From contig CAAFVV010000041.1 of the NCBI GenBank assembly GCA_900766585.1, positions 36,620-100,619 on the forward strand: DNA of 64,000 nucleotides, read 5' to 3'. The notes below the pieces were generated by a model. The model was not told where the DNA came from. It did no database searches and saw only the letters and a program-made list of their open reading frames with translations. Positions 42,565 through 51,970 of the stretch are shown here, piece after piece (positions within the stretch are counted from its first letter, which is position 1; every line of letters starts with the position of its first letter). This stretch comes from Clostridia bacterium. GTDB lineage: Bacteria; Bacillota; Clostridia; Oscillospirales; Acutalibacteraceae. The position numbers and the translations under genes are program-made.

Positions 42565-43617
42565 TTACGTCAAGGCCCTGACGCTGCTGCGAATAACGAG
42601 CCGCGGCTGAATGACATGACAGCCCATTTCAAAGCCCGGCTCCTTGTTCTTCAGCTTCTCGACAATCGCATCCACGCACACCTCGCCGATGCGGGAGGAT
42701 TCAATGGAAACCGTCGTCAGACTGGGATTGGACAGCTCACAGAACACACTGTTGTCGTGTCCGATCACCGAAACATCCCCGGGTACGGAAAAGCCGCTAT
42801 GGGCCAGGGCGTTCATCACGCCGATGGCGATTGTATCGTTGGCACAGTAGAGCGCGGTCGGCAGACTGCGCCGCTCTTTCAGCGTCAGCGCCGCCTCAAA
42901 GGCGCTCCCCACCGATTCGGAGCAAAACAGGATATCCCGCTCATCCACCGGACAGCCAAGCTCCCGCATGGCATCCGTGTATCCGCGGTACCGTTCTCCC
43001 CAGATACCAAAATTTTTGACCTCATGCGCCACCATGCCGATCCGGCGGTGGCCCTGCTCATACAGATAATGCACCGCCTGCTTAGCGCCGGCATAATAGT
43101 CGATGCAGACCTTGGCGGCGCTGTCGGAAACGGGGTAATTACCGATCACCACCATGGGCAGGCGCCCTGCCAGATCGTCCGACAGCTGTTTGAGGTGCTC
43201 ATAGAACACGACGCCGTCCTCTTCGAGAGGCAGCTTGAAATCCGGCGCGGTCGGCAGAATGATCAGTCCGTCCACCTGCTTGCCGAGCAGCAGATCCGCG
43301 CTGCGCAGCAGTTGCTCAAACGTCGTGCTTCCGCCCAGAATGATATCCAGACCGTACTGTGCGGCCTGCTGATAAATGCCCGAGACAATAACGGCATAGA
43401 TGGGATTTTCGAGATTCGGTATGATGACACCGATGGAATTGGTCTTGCTGGTGGCAAGACCGCGTGCGATCATATTCGGCCGGTAGCCCAGCTTATTTAT
43501 CGCCGCCATCACACTCTGGTAGGTGGCGGGAGACACATTGCCGCTGTGATTGATCACGCGCGACACCGTCATGGCGGAAACCTCTGCGAGCTTTGCGACA
43601 TCCTCCAATGTAGCCAC
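42565..43617 (-). CDS. LacI/GalR family transcriptional regulator
   Basis: A 350-residue repressor or activator. The N-terminal helix-turn-helix (MATLEDVAKLAEVSAMTVSR) and hinge helix (RPNMIARGLATSKT, about 46-59) are standard, followed by a sugar-binding type-1 periplasmic-like domain (NSIGVIIPNLENPIYAV, PTALYCANDTIAIGVM, VSVIGHDNS). The specificity pair in the recognition helix is AMTVSR. It probably binds the TGTTAGCGCAAACA-like sites found at four places in this locus and senses a sugar released from the glycan. It has its own promoter without such a site, so it does not seem autoregulated. Confidence 0.9.
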   Translation of the reverse strand: MATLEDVAKLAEVSAMTVSRVINHSGNVSPATYQSVMAAINKLGYRPNMIARGLATSKTNSIGVIIPNLENPIYAVIVSGIYQQAAQYGLDIILGGSTTFEQLLRSADLLLGKQVDGLIILPTAPDFKLPLEEDGVVFYEHLKQLSDDLAGRLPMVVIGNYPVSDSAAKVCIDYYAGAKQAVHYLYEQGHRRIGMVAHEVKNFGIWGERYRGYTDAMRELGCPVDERDILFCSESVGSAFEAALTLKERRSLPTALYCANDTIAIGVMNALAHSGFSVPGDVSVIGHDNSVFCELSNPSLTTVSIESSRIGEVCVDAIVEKLKNKEPGFEMGCHVIQPRLVIRSSVRALT

Positions 43618-43697
43618 CGTTTTTTCTCCCCTTCACTTGCCGATCCCCGTCTGTTCGCCTGATTTCCGGGCAGGAACCGCCGGGTATAGTTTTATTC

Positions 43698-43725
43698 ATT
43701 ATACTATATTTTGTCAAAAAGTCAA
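43698..43725 (-). promoter_or_regulatory. Sigma-A promoter of the LacI regulator gene
   Basis: Minus strand: -35 TTGACT (43720-43725), 16-base spacer, -10 TATAAT (43698-43703), 80 bases before the start codon. No operator copy overlaps it. Confidence 0.8.
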
Positions 43726-43758
43726 CTTGCCGCCCCTGACCGCAAAGAGACACATACA

Positions 43759-43799
43759 CGGTCATCGGCACCGCGGCTGTGCCGCAGTGTCGATGACCG
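43759..43799 (-). terminator. Hairpin after the LamG-like wall protein gene
   Basis: CGGTCATCGGCACCGCGG pairs with CCGCAGTGTCGATGACCG (two mismatches). It lies between the stop at 43845 and the LacI promoter. The T run (CTTTTT) is on the plus-strand side; on the minus strand the tail is poor, so termination there is uncertain. Confidence 0.5.
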
Positions 43800-43844
43800 C
43801 TTTTTATGTCCCGAGGATCAGCAGCCGATGGCGGCTGTGTGTCC

Positions 43845-46655
43845 TCAGCGGTTTACGCGTTTCTTCCGCGTCACCCAGACAGCCGCCGCACCGCACAGCA
43901 GCGCTGCCGCGCCGCAAAGCGGCGCCGGTACGCCCGTGGCGGGGTTTTGCGGGTCATCGGGGTTGCGGTCGGATTCCGCAGCACCGCTTGAAGACGTGCT
44001 GTCCGAGCTGCCGCCGCTCTCGGCGGAGTTTTCTCCCTTGCTGCTCTCGTCCGAGCTGCTCTCATCGGGGTCAATCTCCCCGCTGTCCGCCTTGACGATA
44101 ACCGTTACGCTGTCGCTCAGCGCGGGATTCGTCTTGGAGCTGACCTTGATCACGCATTCGCCCTCGCCGACAGCCACCACAAAGCCGGTATCGTTGACAA
44201 ACGCCACATCCTCGTCGCTGCTCTCCCAGATCATGGAGGAGTTCGTCGCGTTTTCCGGCTCCAGCACAGCGATAAACTGATGATCGTCGCCGGGCTTCAT
44301 CTCGATCTTGTCCTCAGCGATGGAGATGCCTGTCGGCTCCACCAGATCGACAATGCTGAGATTGTCGAACTCGACGTCGGTCTTGGCAACTGAGAAGCCG
44401 ACAAAGCCGCTCATGCCGACCTGATCGGTCAGCTCCACATCCGCCTGCTCGAGATGATTGCCGTTGACATAGAACATGATATTGTCCGTATCCACGATTG
44501 CCTTCAGATGGTTAACGCCGTTTTCATTCACCCAGTCGTCGATGCCGACGAAGCTGATCTGGCGCTCAAATCCGCCGTTGCCCGCCGTCACGAGGAAATA
44601 GCAGCGGTTGCCGCTGTCGCCCTCGCTCCGCCACTGCAGGCCAAAGGCGATGCCGCCCTCATAGGTGGAATCCTCATAGCCCTTATCCATATTCTGGCTG
44701 CGGACATAGATCAGGCCGAAGCCGCCGTTCGGGTTGTTGACATCCACGACCTCGTTATACTTGACATCCGCCTCCAGCACAAAATTGCCGAATACGCGAT
44801 TGCCGAGCATGTAGCGGGATTTGTAGTCAAATCCGTCGGAGGTGCCGCGCACCTTGCCGTCGCTCACCGTCCAGCTTGTATGCTCTGCCGAGCCGGCGGC
44901 GCTGCCGTCGTGCCGCTCCCAGCCCTCTGCTGTGTTGTCGTCAAAATTCTCGGTATAGGTCATGCTCGCCTTGCCGGAGATCGTCACGGTCAGCGTCGCC
45001 TTTTTCGCGGGATCCTGCGCCGAGGCGGCCGTCACGACGACCGTGCCCTCCTTCACCGCGCACAGACCGCCACGGCTGGAAATTGTTGCGCAGCCGCTGT
45101 CCACCGACCAGTTGACACCGTCATCGAAATTATCCGTACCGGTGACGGTGGCGGTCAGCTTTTTGAAATCACCGACCTGCATGGTGATCGTTTCCTCGCC
45201 GTCAATGGTCACGCCGGTGATGGTGCCGTGCGGCATGTCGATCGGCTCGCCCGCCGCGTTCAGATTGGTGATCCGGAAATTGCGGAAGCTGCTTGTGTTG
45301 TTCACGGACTGGAACGAAACATAGCCCTCGCGGCCGGAGTCATAGCCTCTCTCATAGGTGCGCGCCATATACAGCACACCGTCTACATAATACTGATAGC
45401 CGTTGCCGTCCACACGCACGCGCAGGGTGTGCCAGTTGTTCGGCTGCCAGTCCGGGATCTGCCGGAGCGTCCGCAGACCGCCCCACGGCATATTGTTGTC
45501 GCCCGACCAGCTCGTCACGACGCCGTCCGCCTGCACGAAGAAGCCGTTGCCGCTCTCCTGAATGAAATAGGAGCCTTTTTTCTGCGTGCCGTATGCCAGA
45601 ACCGGCCAGAGATTGACCGAGCTGCGGTCGGCAGTATTGCCGTAGAGCACCTCCACGCTGGCATCAAAATATTTCACCTTATACTGGGAGGTCATAACCG
45701 CCGTGTGGTCCGTACCGCTCGGCAGCTGCTCCACGCCGTTTTTACGGGTCAGCACGCCATTGTTGATCGCCCAGAAATCGCCAAAGGCGACATCGCGGAT
45801 GGTGTTGTTGGCAGAGCTTTCGACATACTGGAAGCTGAAATCCTCCTCGATCTCCGCCTGATTGTTCAGCGCATTGGCACTGCCCGGCTCGGCAGGCGCG
45901 GCATAGCCGGTCTCAAAATCGCCGGGCGTGATCGTCAGATTGTCGATGATGATCTCGCCGCCGCTGACCTCAAAGGTGATGTAGCCCGCTTCGCCGCGCA
46001 GATCGGCGCAGGTGTTGACCAGATTGCCGTTGGCATAAAATGCCGCCACGCTGTCCCGCACAATAATGGTCGCATGCAGCACGCCGCCGTCAAAATGCCG
46101 GCCGGCATCCAGCTTCTCCTGAATTTCGAAATTGCCGTCGTTTTTCAGCGACATCATCTGGCGGGGCGGCGTGTTGCCCTTGTCCAGCTGATAGAGGAAG
46201 CCGCCGCCGATGCTGCCGCTGTCCGCGTTCGGCTCAAAGCGGTTGCGCCAGGTGTTGGCGCCGTTATAGGTGCGCAGATGGATGGCGACGACCTGATTGC
46301 CGAAGCGCACGGCGTCTGTTGACGCGCCGTTGTCACCCTTCCACTGCAGATCCACTTCCATCTTGAAGTTTTTGTACTGCTTTTTCAGCGTCCAGGCAAC
46401 CACGTCGCCGAAGGTGGCATTGTCGGTAGTCACCGTGTGCAGCGTGCCGTCGCTGATCTGGAAATCAATCTGGTTGTCGGTGCCGAAACGGTCTGTCGTG
46501 TCAAAATCCGCCAACGCCGCCTCGGCGTTGTCAAAATTCTGCGTGTAGGGTGCCGTCTCCTCCGCCGCAGACGCCGCCAGCGGCGCCGTGACGGCGAATA
46601 GCCCTGCCGCTACGGCTGCGGCTGCGAAAATGGCTGTGAGTTTCCTTTTGTTCAC
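43845..46655 (-). CDS. Cell-wall-anchored protein with LamG-like and bacterial Ig (BIG2) domains
   Basis: A 936-residue surface protein. Seen: a signal peptide (about 1-30, ending ASAA); three concanavalin/LamG-like segments of the kind found in 3-keto-disaccharide hydrolase-type domains (about 35-245, 265-470 and 570-760, each with a NFDN/NFDDNTAEGW-type start and a FYVNG or YYVDG strand); BIG2-like Ig domains (about 475-560 and 765-845); a Ser/Glu/Asp-rich spacer; and NPATG near 900 with hydrophobic span and RKKR tail, a sortase signal. The start is GTG after AAAGGAGAG. It probably binds the glycan used by this locus at the cell wall. It ends the long operon. Confidence 0.75.
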   Translation of the reverse strand: MNKRKLTAIFAAAAVAAGLFAVTAPLAASAAEETAPYTQNFDNAEAALADFDTTDRFGTDNQIDFQISDGTLHTVTTDNATFGDVVAWTLKKQYKNFKMEVDLQWKGDNGASTDAVRFGNQVVAIHLRTYNGANTWRNRFEPNADSGSIGGGFLYQLDKGNTPPRQMMSLKNDGNFEIQEKLDAGRHFDGGVLHATIIVRDSVAAFYANGNLVNTCADLRGEAGYITFEVSGGEIIIDNLTITPGDFETGYAAPAEPGSANALNNQAEIEEDFSFQYVESSANNTIRDVAFGDFWAINNGVLTRKNGVEQLPSGTDHTAVMTSQYKVKYFDASVEVLYGNTADRSSVNLWPVLAYGTQKKGSYFIQESGNGFFVQADGVVTSWSGDNNMPWGGLRTLRQIPDWQPNNWHTLRVRVDGNGYQYYVDGVLYMARTYERGYDSGREGYVSFQSVNNTSSFRNFRITNLNAAGEPIDMPHGTITGVTIDGEETITMQVGDFKKLTATVTGTDNFDDGVNWSVDSGCATISSRGGLCAVKEGTVVVTAASAQDPAKKATLTVTISGKASMTYTENFDDNTAEGWERHDGSAAGSAEHTSWTVSDGKVRGTSDGFDYKSRYMLGNRVFGNFVLEADVKYNEVVDVNNPNGGFGLIYVRSQNMDKGYEDSTYEGGIAFGLQWRSEGDSGNRCYFLVTAGNGGFERQISFVGIDDWVNENGVNHLKAIVDTDNIMFYVNGNHLEQADVELTDQVGMSGFVGFSVAKTDVEFDNLSIVDLVEPTGISIAEDKIEMKPGDDHQFIAVLEPENATNSSMIWESSDEDVAFVNDTGFVVAVGEGECVIKVSSKTNPALSDSVTVIVKADSGEIDPDESSSDESSKGENSAESGGSSDSTSSSGAAESDRNPDDPQNPATGVPAPLCGAAALLCGAAAVWVTRKKRVNR

Positions 46656-46741
46656 AAATATCTCTCCTTTCTGATCTGCCGAAAATGCGGGGATTCCCTT
46701 TTTGGGTGAACGCGCCTCCCTTCCTCTGGCGGCTATCCGTG

Positions 46742-48295
46742 TCAGGACAGCGCGGTATTGTTGTGTACCTTCACCTTTGATGTATCCGCCGTTCCGCCGA
46801 CAAACCGCGTGCCCGGGGCGTTTTGATACTTGCAGTTATAGATCTCGACCTCGGGCCGGGCGTTGCTGTAGGAATCCAGAAAGATCTGGCAGCCCATATG
46901 CTTCTGCGCCCAGTCGTTTTTGATAAAGGTGCAGTTGCGGATCACCGCACCACGGGTCTGCGGATTGTGTCCGGCGTCTGCCACGGTATTGTTGTTGGCA
47001 AGGAACATGATGGCAGAACCGGCGTTATTTTCAAAGGTGCAGTTTTCGATCAGGGTGTTTTCGGTGTCACACTCGAAGTCAAAACCGACATTGTCGGGGC
47101 AGTCGGCGCGCGGGGTATCCCGCACCGTGATGTTGCGGAAAGTGACATCCTTGGTATACAGGTTGTGGATCGCCGCCGTGCCGGTCACGGCATATTTGCA
47201 GCCGCGCTCGATCCGCGTATTCTCCACGGTGCAGCCGGTCACACTCGAGATAAACAGGCTCGTGAAGGACACCGGGCTAACCGTATTGTCGTGCAGATAC
47301 AGATCGGACATATACACGTCGCCGAACTTGTTGCACAGGGCGGTCTTGCCGTCTACACAGGTGTGATTGAACCAGCCGAGCGCAATGGCGCAGCCGGTGT
47401 TGTAGATCTCGGTATGGGTGATGCGCAGGTCGGTCAGCACCCGGGTCTGATCATGCTCAGCAGACTCCACGCCCGTGACGTCGATGCCGGTTGACCATGC
47501 CAGACGGTCCGCCTTTCCGGTCCCCTCGCTGTTGCCGCGGAAATCGTGGGCAAGGATATTGTCGAGATAGACCGAACGGTTGTTGTAGCTGTGGTCATAG
47601 TACAGGGTGATGCCTGCGCCGGCGTTGCACACCTCGATGTCCGACAGCTTCACATAGGCGGGATCGTACAAAAACAGGCAGCGCTCATATTTGTCGCCGT
47701 TTAATTTGATCACCGGCCGCGCATCGCCGGAGCCGTAGGCGGCAATTTCCGCAAAATTGCCCTCCGCGCCGCGCGCGTGGAGATTCAGCCGCTGGTTCCA
47801 CTCGCAGCCGCGCTTTAACAGCACCTTGTCGCCCGGCCCCAGCTTCAGCTCGTTTAAACGGGTAAAATCCTTCCACGCCTCGGCGGGCGAATGGCCGGAA
47901 TTGCGGTTGTCGCCCGCCGTGTCGATGTAGTAATACTTCTCGTTGTACGGGTTCTGCGCCGTGGTGGAGCCTGCCGTCCGCCGCGTGGTGGCGGTCGTCT
48001 TATCGGTGCGCCCCGCCGTCGAAGCGGCGGTGCCCGCTTTGCTCCCGGACGTTTCATCCGCAGTCCGGCTTGCGGCACTTGCCGACGCCTGCGGCGCTGT
48101 CGTCCCGTCCGCCGTGCCGCTGCCGTCCGTGCTGCCGTCCGTTGTCACCGCGTCTGACGGCAGCGGCGACGCAGAGGACTCCTCCGACTGCGCCGGATCG
48201 GGCGCCGGTTTGTCGCTGCAGCCGAAAAGCCCGAACGGGATCAGCAGCGCCGCCAACACGGCGCACGCTATCCGCCGCTTACACGTTCTTTGCAT
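46742..48295 (-). CDS. Right-handed beta-helix lipoprotein (pectate-lyase-like fold)
   Basis: A 517-residue lipoprotein (lipobox GLFGC, Cys26) with a 90-residue Ser/Thr/Ala linker, then a parallel beta-helix of the pectate lyase/polygalacturonase superfamily. Seen: YYIDTAGDNRNSGHSPAEAW at about 121-140, the common start of this fold, and repeated IEVCNAG / ITHTEIYNTG / FRNITVRDTP / IENCTFENNA rungs. No lyase catalytic set could be confirmed, so it may be an enzyme or a binding protein for an acidic or rhamnose-containing polysaccharide. It follows the binding-protein gene by 12 bases. Confidence 0.7.
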   Translation of the reverse strand: MQRTCKRRIACAVLAALLIPFGLFGCSDKPAPDPAQSEESSASPLPSDAVTTDGSTDGSGTADGTTAPQASASAASRTADETSGSKAGTAASTAGRTDKTTATTRRTAGSTTAQNPYNEKYYYIDTAGDNRNSGHSPAEAWKDFTRLNELKLGPGDKVLLKRGCEWNQRLNLHARGAEGNFAEIAAYGSGDARPVIKLNGDKYERCLFLYDPAYVKLSDIEVCNAGAGITLYYDHSYNNRSVYLDNILAHDFRGNSEGTGKADRLAWSTGIDVTGVESAEHDQTRVLTDLRITHTEIYNTGCAIALGWFNHTCVDGKTALCNKFGDVYMSDLYLHDNTVSPVSFTSLFISSVTGCTVENTRIERGCKYAVTGTAAIHNLYTKDVTFRNITVRDTPRADCPDNVGFDFECDTENTLIENCTFENNAGSAIMFLANNNTVADAGHNPQTRGAVIRNCTFIKNDWAQKHMGCQIFLDSYSNARPEVEIYNCKYQNAPGTRFVGGTADTSKVKVHNNTALS

Positions 48296-48307
48296 CTTTC
48301 CGCCTCC

Positions 48308-49945
48308 TCAGTTGCTGTAATATTTATCCATCTGCACCTGAACCGATTTGCTGATCGCGTCAAACGCCTCCTTCGGCGTCTGCTCGAGCAGCATGATCTT
48401 CGGGATCGCCTTGACGTTGTAGTCATACATACCGCCCTTGAGCACGTCGCCGCCGGCGACGATCTGCAGCTCGCCGTTCATCACGATGTGCATCATCTCG
48501 AGCGATTCCTCATCGCGCAGCGAGACCGCCATGGCGTTGTCCCAATCCTTGATTCTGTGATAGCAGCGGTTGGCAATCGCCTTGAGGATGATGCCGGAAT
48601 CCTCGATATCGGGATCCTCGTCATACAGCGCATAATACCGCGCATCCGTGATAATCGACTTATACCCCTTGCTCTTTGCATCCGGTCCGACCGGGATCGG
48701 AAGCAGGCCGTAATCATCCTCCATCACCGGGGACAGATACGGCGGCGCATACTCGTTGCAGTGGAAAAACAGCGCCTTGCCCGAGGTGAACGCCCCCATG
48801 GTGGATTCCGTTTTCGCCTCGTTGCCCGCGGGGTTCAGCTCCTTGAACAGCTTGCGGTCCATGAGTCCCGCTTTGGCGTAATTGCGCCAGTAGTTCCACA
48901 CGTTCAGCAGCTTTTCATCCGTCTTGTTAAACACCGCTTTGTTGTTGACCAGAATAACCGGCGAGGTCTCGTTGGCATAGGCGAAATTGCCCAGCCAGTA
49001 CCGCAGGTACGACGCACAGCCGTAGATCTTGTGGTTGGACTTTTCGTATACGGTCTTGGAAAGCTCTTCGAATTTGTCGAAGGTCCATTCGCCTTTGCGC
49101 ACAAGATCATACAGGTTGCCGAGGTTGTATTTCTCGGCAATATTCTTATTGAAATAGATATACGCGCGCAGAATCTTCTCCTGGTCGACGCCGACGCCGT
49201 AAATGCCGTCCTTGATGGTCGCCGCCAGCGTCATCGCCATGTTCCACTCGTTTTTCTTCAAATCGACCGAGGAGACCGTGCGCAGGTTGGCAAGCGTGCC
49301 GTTGGTGATCAGGTCATTAAACTGCGTCTGCAGATCGAACACATGGGCATAGATCTGACCGGCAGCCTTTCGTGCGCTGATGTCCCGCGCATAGGTGTCC
49401 GAGCTCATCGCCACAATCTCAATGGTGCAGTTATAGTCCTTCTCGATCTGCCGCAGCTGCGCCGCGCGGAATTCGGAATTTGCAAACGTACCCTTGATAT
49501 ATTCCTGCGGCCAGAACGTGCCGAGCTTGAATGTCCGTTTGCCCATGTCCTTGACGGTCTCATAGATCACATGATCCCGCACCGGCTTGATCTGCTCGGC
49601 GATCTCATCCGGAATCTCCACCTCGAATTTCTTATCCGGCGCCGTGATCGCATTCGATGCGACCGTTCTGGTGGTGCGGTTTTTAGTCTGGGACGTTTTC
49701 CCGCCGTTTTGCTTGGCGGTCGTGCCGTTTCCGGTACCGGCCGCATCCGTCGGCGCGGTCTCATCGCCGCTGTCCTCCTCCCCGGACGGCGCCTCCGGCG
49801 TGTTCTCCGCCTGACTTTCCGACGAGGGGGCATCGGTTCCCGACTCGTCCGTTTCCGTTTGGTGGCAGCCGATCAGGGCGAGGCAGAGCGAAAACACCAG
49901 AAGCATCGCCGCCGCGCACCGAACGGCCTTTCCCTTTGACAACAT
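48308..49945 (-). CDS. Extracellular sugar-binding lipoprotein (ABC solute-binding protein, family 1)
   Basis: A 545-residue solute-binding lipoprotein (lipobox ALIGC, Cys27), with a long acidic then basic linker (to about 100), followed by a family-1 binding domain (GTFWPQEYIKGTFANSEFRA, RAYIYFNKNIAEKYNLGNLY, GCASYLRYWLGNFAYANE, YGLLPIPVGPDAKSKGYKS). It is the partner of the permeases at 50071 and 51021, though a 125-base gap with a hairpin and an operator-like site separates them, which may let it be made in larger amounts. The sugar is unknown; the surrounding enzymes suggest rhamnose- or mannose-containing oligosaccharides. Confidence 0.8.
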   Translation of the reverse strand: MLSKGKAVRCAAAMLLVFSLCLALIGCHQTETDESGTDAPSSESQAENTPEAPSGEEDSGDETAPTDAAGTGNGTTAKQNGGKTSQTKNRTTRTVASNAITAPDKKFEVEIPDEIAEQIKPVRDHVIYETVKDMGKRTFKLGTFWPQEYIKGTFANSEFRAAQLRQIEKDYNCTIEIVAMSSDTYARDISARKAAGQIYAHVFDLQTQFNDLITNGTLANLRTVSSVDLKKNEWNMAMTLAATIKDGIYGVGVDQEKILRAYIYFNKNIAEKYNLGNLYDLVRKGEWTFDKFEELSKTVYEKSNHKIYGCASYLRYWLGNFAYANETSPVILVNNKAVFNKTDEKLLNVWNYWRNYAKAGLMDRKLFKELNPAGNEAKTESTMGAFTSGKALFFHCNEYAPPYLSPVMEDDYGLLPIPVGPDAKSKGYKSIITDARYYALYDEDPDIEDSGIILKAIANRCYHRIKDWDNAMAVSLRDEESLEMMHIVMNGELQIVAGGDVLKGGMYDYNVKAIPKIMLLEQTPKEAFDAISKSVQVQMDKYYSN

Positions 49946-49977
49946 AACATGACCTCCCGAAAAAGTATTTTATCCCG

Positions 49978-50023
49978 AAAGGAGCGTTCGCCGCCTTGCT
50001 GTCGGCGGCTTAGCCTCCTTTTT
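49978..50023 (-). other. Leader hairpin before the solute-binding protein gene
   Basis: AAAGGAG / CTCCTTTTT and GCCGCC / GGCGGC form a two-part stem. The T run is on the plus strand, so it is not a terminator for this operon. It may stabilise the 5' end of the binding-protein mRNA after processing. Confidence 0.45.
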
Positions 50024-50036
50024 GTTAACGCAAACA
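50023..50036 (-). promoter_or_regulatory. LacI-type operator, site 2
   Basis: TGTTAACGCAAACA (plus strand), 12 or more of 14 positions shared with the sites at 42504 and 61614. It lies between permease and binding-protein genes, 78 bases before the latter. I see no strong promoter next to it. Confidence 0.55.
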
Positions 50037-50070
50037 ATTTTGCGCCTGTATCGCCCCGCCGCGCGTCCCG

Positions 50071-51009
50071 TCAGCCGACAAGTCCGGCGCGGTCAAGCGA
50101 CTGCACGAAAAATTTCTGTGCCGCAATATACAAAAGCGCTAGGGGAAGAATGGACAGAATCGCCCCGATGTTCTGCTGATTGGACGCCACGATCGGCAGT
50201 GCACTGCCGCCGATATGGCTCATCGCCGTGGACAGCACGGAAAAATCAATCAGGAACAGCGAGCTGTATACCGTATCCGTCCACTGCCACGAAAAGGACA
50301 GCAGCAGCGTGATGACGATCAGCGACTTGGCCGACGGCAGCATCACGGAGAAAAATGTCCGCCAGGCGCCGCAGCCGTCCAGCGCTGCCGCCTCCTCCAG
50401 CTCCTTGGGCGAGTTTTTGAAAAACTGCCGGAACAGGAAGATAAACAACCCGTTTTTGATGCCGTATCCGGTCAGCGAGAGGATAAACATCGGCAGCGGG
50501 GTATCCAGCAGATTAAACAGCCCGAGAAAATTGCGGAATTTCAGATAAAAGGGGATGATGATGGTGCCGGGCGGGACAATGATGGAGAAGATCACCAGCC
50601 CGAACACAAAGCGGCTGCCGAAAAACGAGAACCGCGCGAGACCGTATCCCGACAGCGCCGAGATCATGGTCTGCAGAAGCGCTACCGTCGCGGAGATCAG
50701 CAGCGTGTTCCGCAGCGCCGTGAAATAATCCATCTCCGTGATGACCTTGACGATATTATCCAGCGTCGCCGCCTTGGGAATAAAGCGGACGGTCGGATCC
50801 AGAAAATCGCTCAGGCTCTTGAAGGCGTTCACGGTCTTGATAAAAAACGGATAGAGGATGATATAGCACAAGCCGACCAGAAGCACAAAGCGCACGACCC
50901 TCCAGAGCAGCGACATCCAGTAGGTGCCGGTGCGCAGGCGGGCAGCGGGGCGGCTCAGTGCCGTGCGGCGCGGCTCTCCTGCCGCGTCTGTCCTGTTTTG
51001 CGGGCGCAT
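50071..51009 (-). CDS. Carbohydrate ABC transporter permease (MalG-like), set 2
   Basis: A 312-residue inner-membrane permease with six helices. The ATPase-contact loop is EEAAALDGCGAWRTFFSVMLP (EAA motif, about 208-228), with GTIIIPFYLKFRNFLGLFN before it. It is the MalG-type half of a sugar importer. Start at 51009 after AAGGAGG; the frame upstream runs into the partner permease. It pairs with the gene 11 bases upstream and the binding protein downstream. No ATPase is encoded in the locus; Firmicutes commonly share one MsmK/UgpC-type ATPase among such importers. Confidence 0.85.
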   Translation of the reverse strand: MRPQNRTDAAGEPRRTALSRPAARLRTGTYWMSLLWRVVRFVLLVGLCYIILYPFFIKTVNAFKSLSDFLDPTVRFIPKAATLDNIVKVITEMDYFTALRNTLLISATVALLQTMISALSGYGLARFSFFGSRFVFGLVIFSIIVPPGTIIIPFYLKFRNFLGLFNLLDTPLPMFILSLTGYGIKNGLFIFLFRQFFKNSPKELEEAAALDGCGAWRTFFSVMLPSAKSLIVITLLLSFSWQWTDTVYSSLFLIDFSVLSTAMSHIGGSALPIVASNQQNIGAILSILPLALLYIAAQKFFVQSLDRAGLVG

Positions 51010-51020
51010 AGTCCGCCTCC

Positions 51021-51956
51021 TTACTCTAAATAGTGGATGCGGCGGGCAATGACACCGCAGATCAGTCCGAGCAGGACCATATTCACCAGAAAATACACCC
51101 ACGAGACCGCGGAGGAGAAGCCCAGCCCGGCATTGGCGTCGCTGAACGCCTTCTCCTGAATGTAGTCCAGTATCCCGTATTTGGGATTTGTGAACTGATC
51201 CACAAAGGTATACACCGTATTGACCAGGATCATCGGTGTCAGCATCGGGAAGGTGATCTTCCAGAATTCCTCCCACTTTGTTGCCCCCTCCACCCGCGCG
51301 GATTCAAACACGGAGGGGGAGATCGACTGCAGCGCTGACAGGAAGATCAGGATCTGCACGCCGGAATAATTGAGGATGCTGTAGGTGTTGTCCACCGTGC
51401 CGATGATGAAGCTGACCGCCGTGCTGCTGACATTCTGCCGCAAAAGCAGCTGCTTGACCTGCGCCAGCACGGAGAAGCCGCCCGCCGCAATCCCCTGCGA
51501 GACGGCGGTGTTGCCGGACGAATTGAAGATCGTCATCGCGAGATTGTTGGTGTCCGTAGCGGAGATGATTCCCGTTGACAGCAAGACCGGCAGGAAAAAG
51601 ATCATGCGCACCAGTCCGCGCCCTTTGAACTTCTGATTCAGTATCGTGGCGAGAAAAAAGCTGAACAGAATGATCACCAGCAGATCCGTCAGCATCCCGC
51701 GCATGGCCGACAGCAACATGACGCGGAATTCGGTATCCTCCGTAAACAGGGCGATGTAGTTTTGCCATCCCACCCACCGGATGTCCAGCGAATCAAAGCG
51801 GATCGCCACCGTCGAAAAGGAATAGTAGAGCGATTCGATCAGGGCGGGGATAAAAATGACGAAGGAGCCGAACATAAACGGCAGCAAGAAGAGATATCCG
51901 ACGCGGTTTTTCCGCGCCGTCAGGCGGGACAGTCCCGCCCGACCTGTTTTCTGCAT
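51021..51956 (-). CDS. Carbohydrate ABC transporter permease (MalF-like), set 2
   Basis: A 311-residue permease: RVGYLFLLPFMFGSFVIFIP is the first helix (about 18-37), and the EAA loop reads ESARVEGATKWEEFWKITFP (about 227-246). An unusually long external loop of about 60 residues (FNSSGNTAVSQGIAAGGF ...) precedes the third helix, longer than in standard MalF-like short permeases. Start at 51956 after GGGAGG. It lies 14 bases after the DUF5696 gene, tying the trio to this transporter. Confidence 0.85.
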   Translation of the reverse strand: MQKTGRAGLSRLTARKNRVGYLFLLPFMFGSFVIFIPALIESLYYSFSTVAIRFDSLDIRWVGWQNYIALFTEDTEFRVMLLSAMRGMLTDLLVIILFSFFLATILNQKFKGRGLVRMIFFLPVLLSTGIISATDTNNLAMTIFNSSGNTAVSQGIAAGGFSVLAQVKQLLLRQNVSSTAVSFIIGTVDNTYSILNYSGVQILIFLSALQSISPSVFESARVEGATKWEEFWKITFPMLTPMILVNTVYTFVDQFTNPKYGILDYIQEKAFSDANAGLGFSSAVSWVYFLVNMVLLGLICGVIARRIHYLE

Positions 51957-51970
51957 CACATCCGCCTCCC

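Noticed and set aside
44454..46322. A 622-codon open frame on the plus strand
   Set aside because: Antisense to the LamG-like wall protein, whose signal peptide, domains and sorting signal are convincing. Long shadow frames are common at this GC content.
48290..49939. A 549-codon open frame on the plus strand
   Set aside because: Antisense to the solute-binding lipoprotein; Arg/His/Val-rich translation without recognisable domains.
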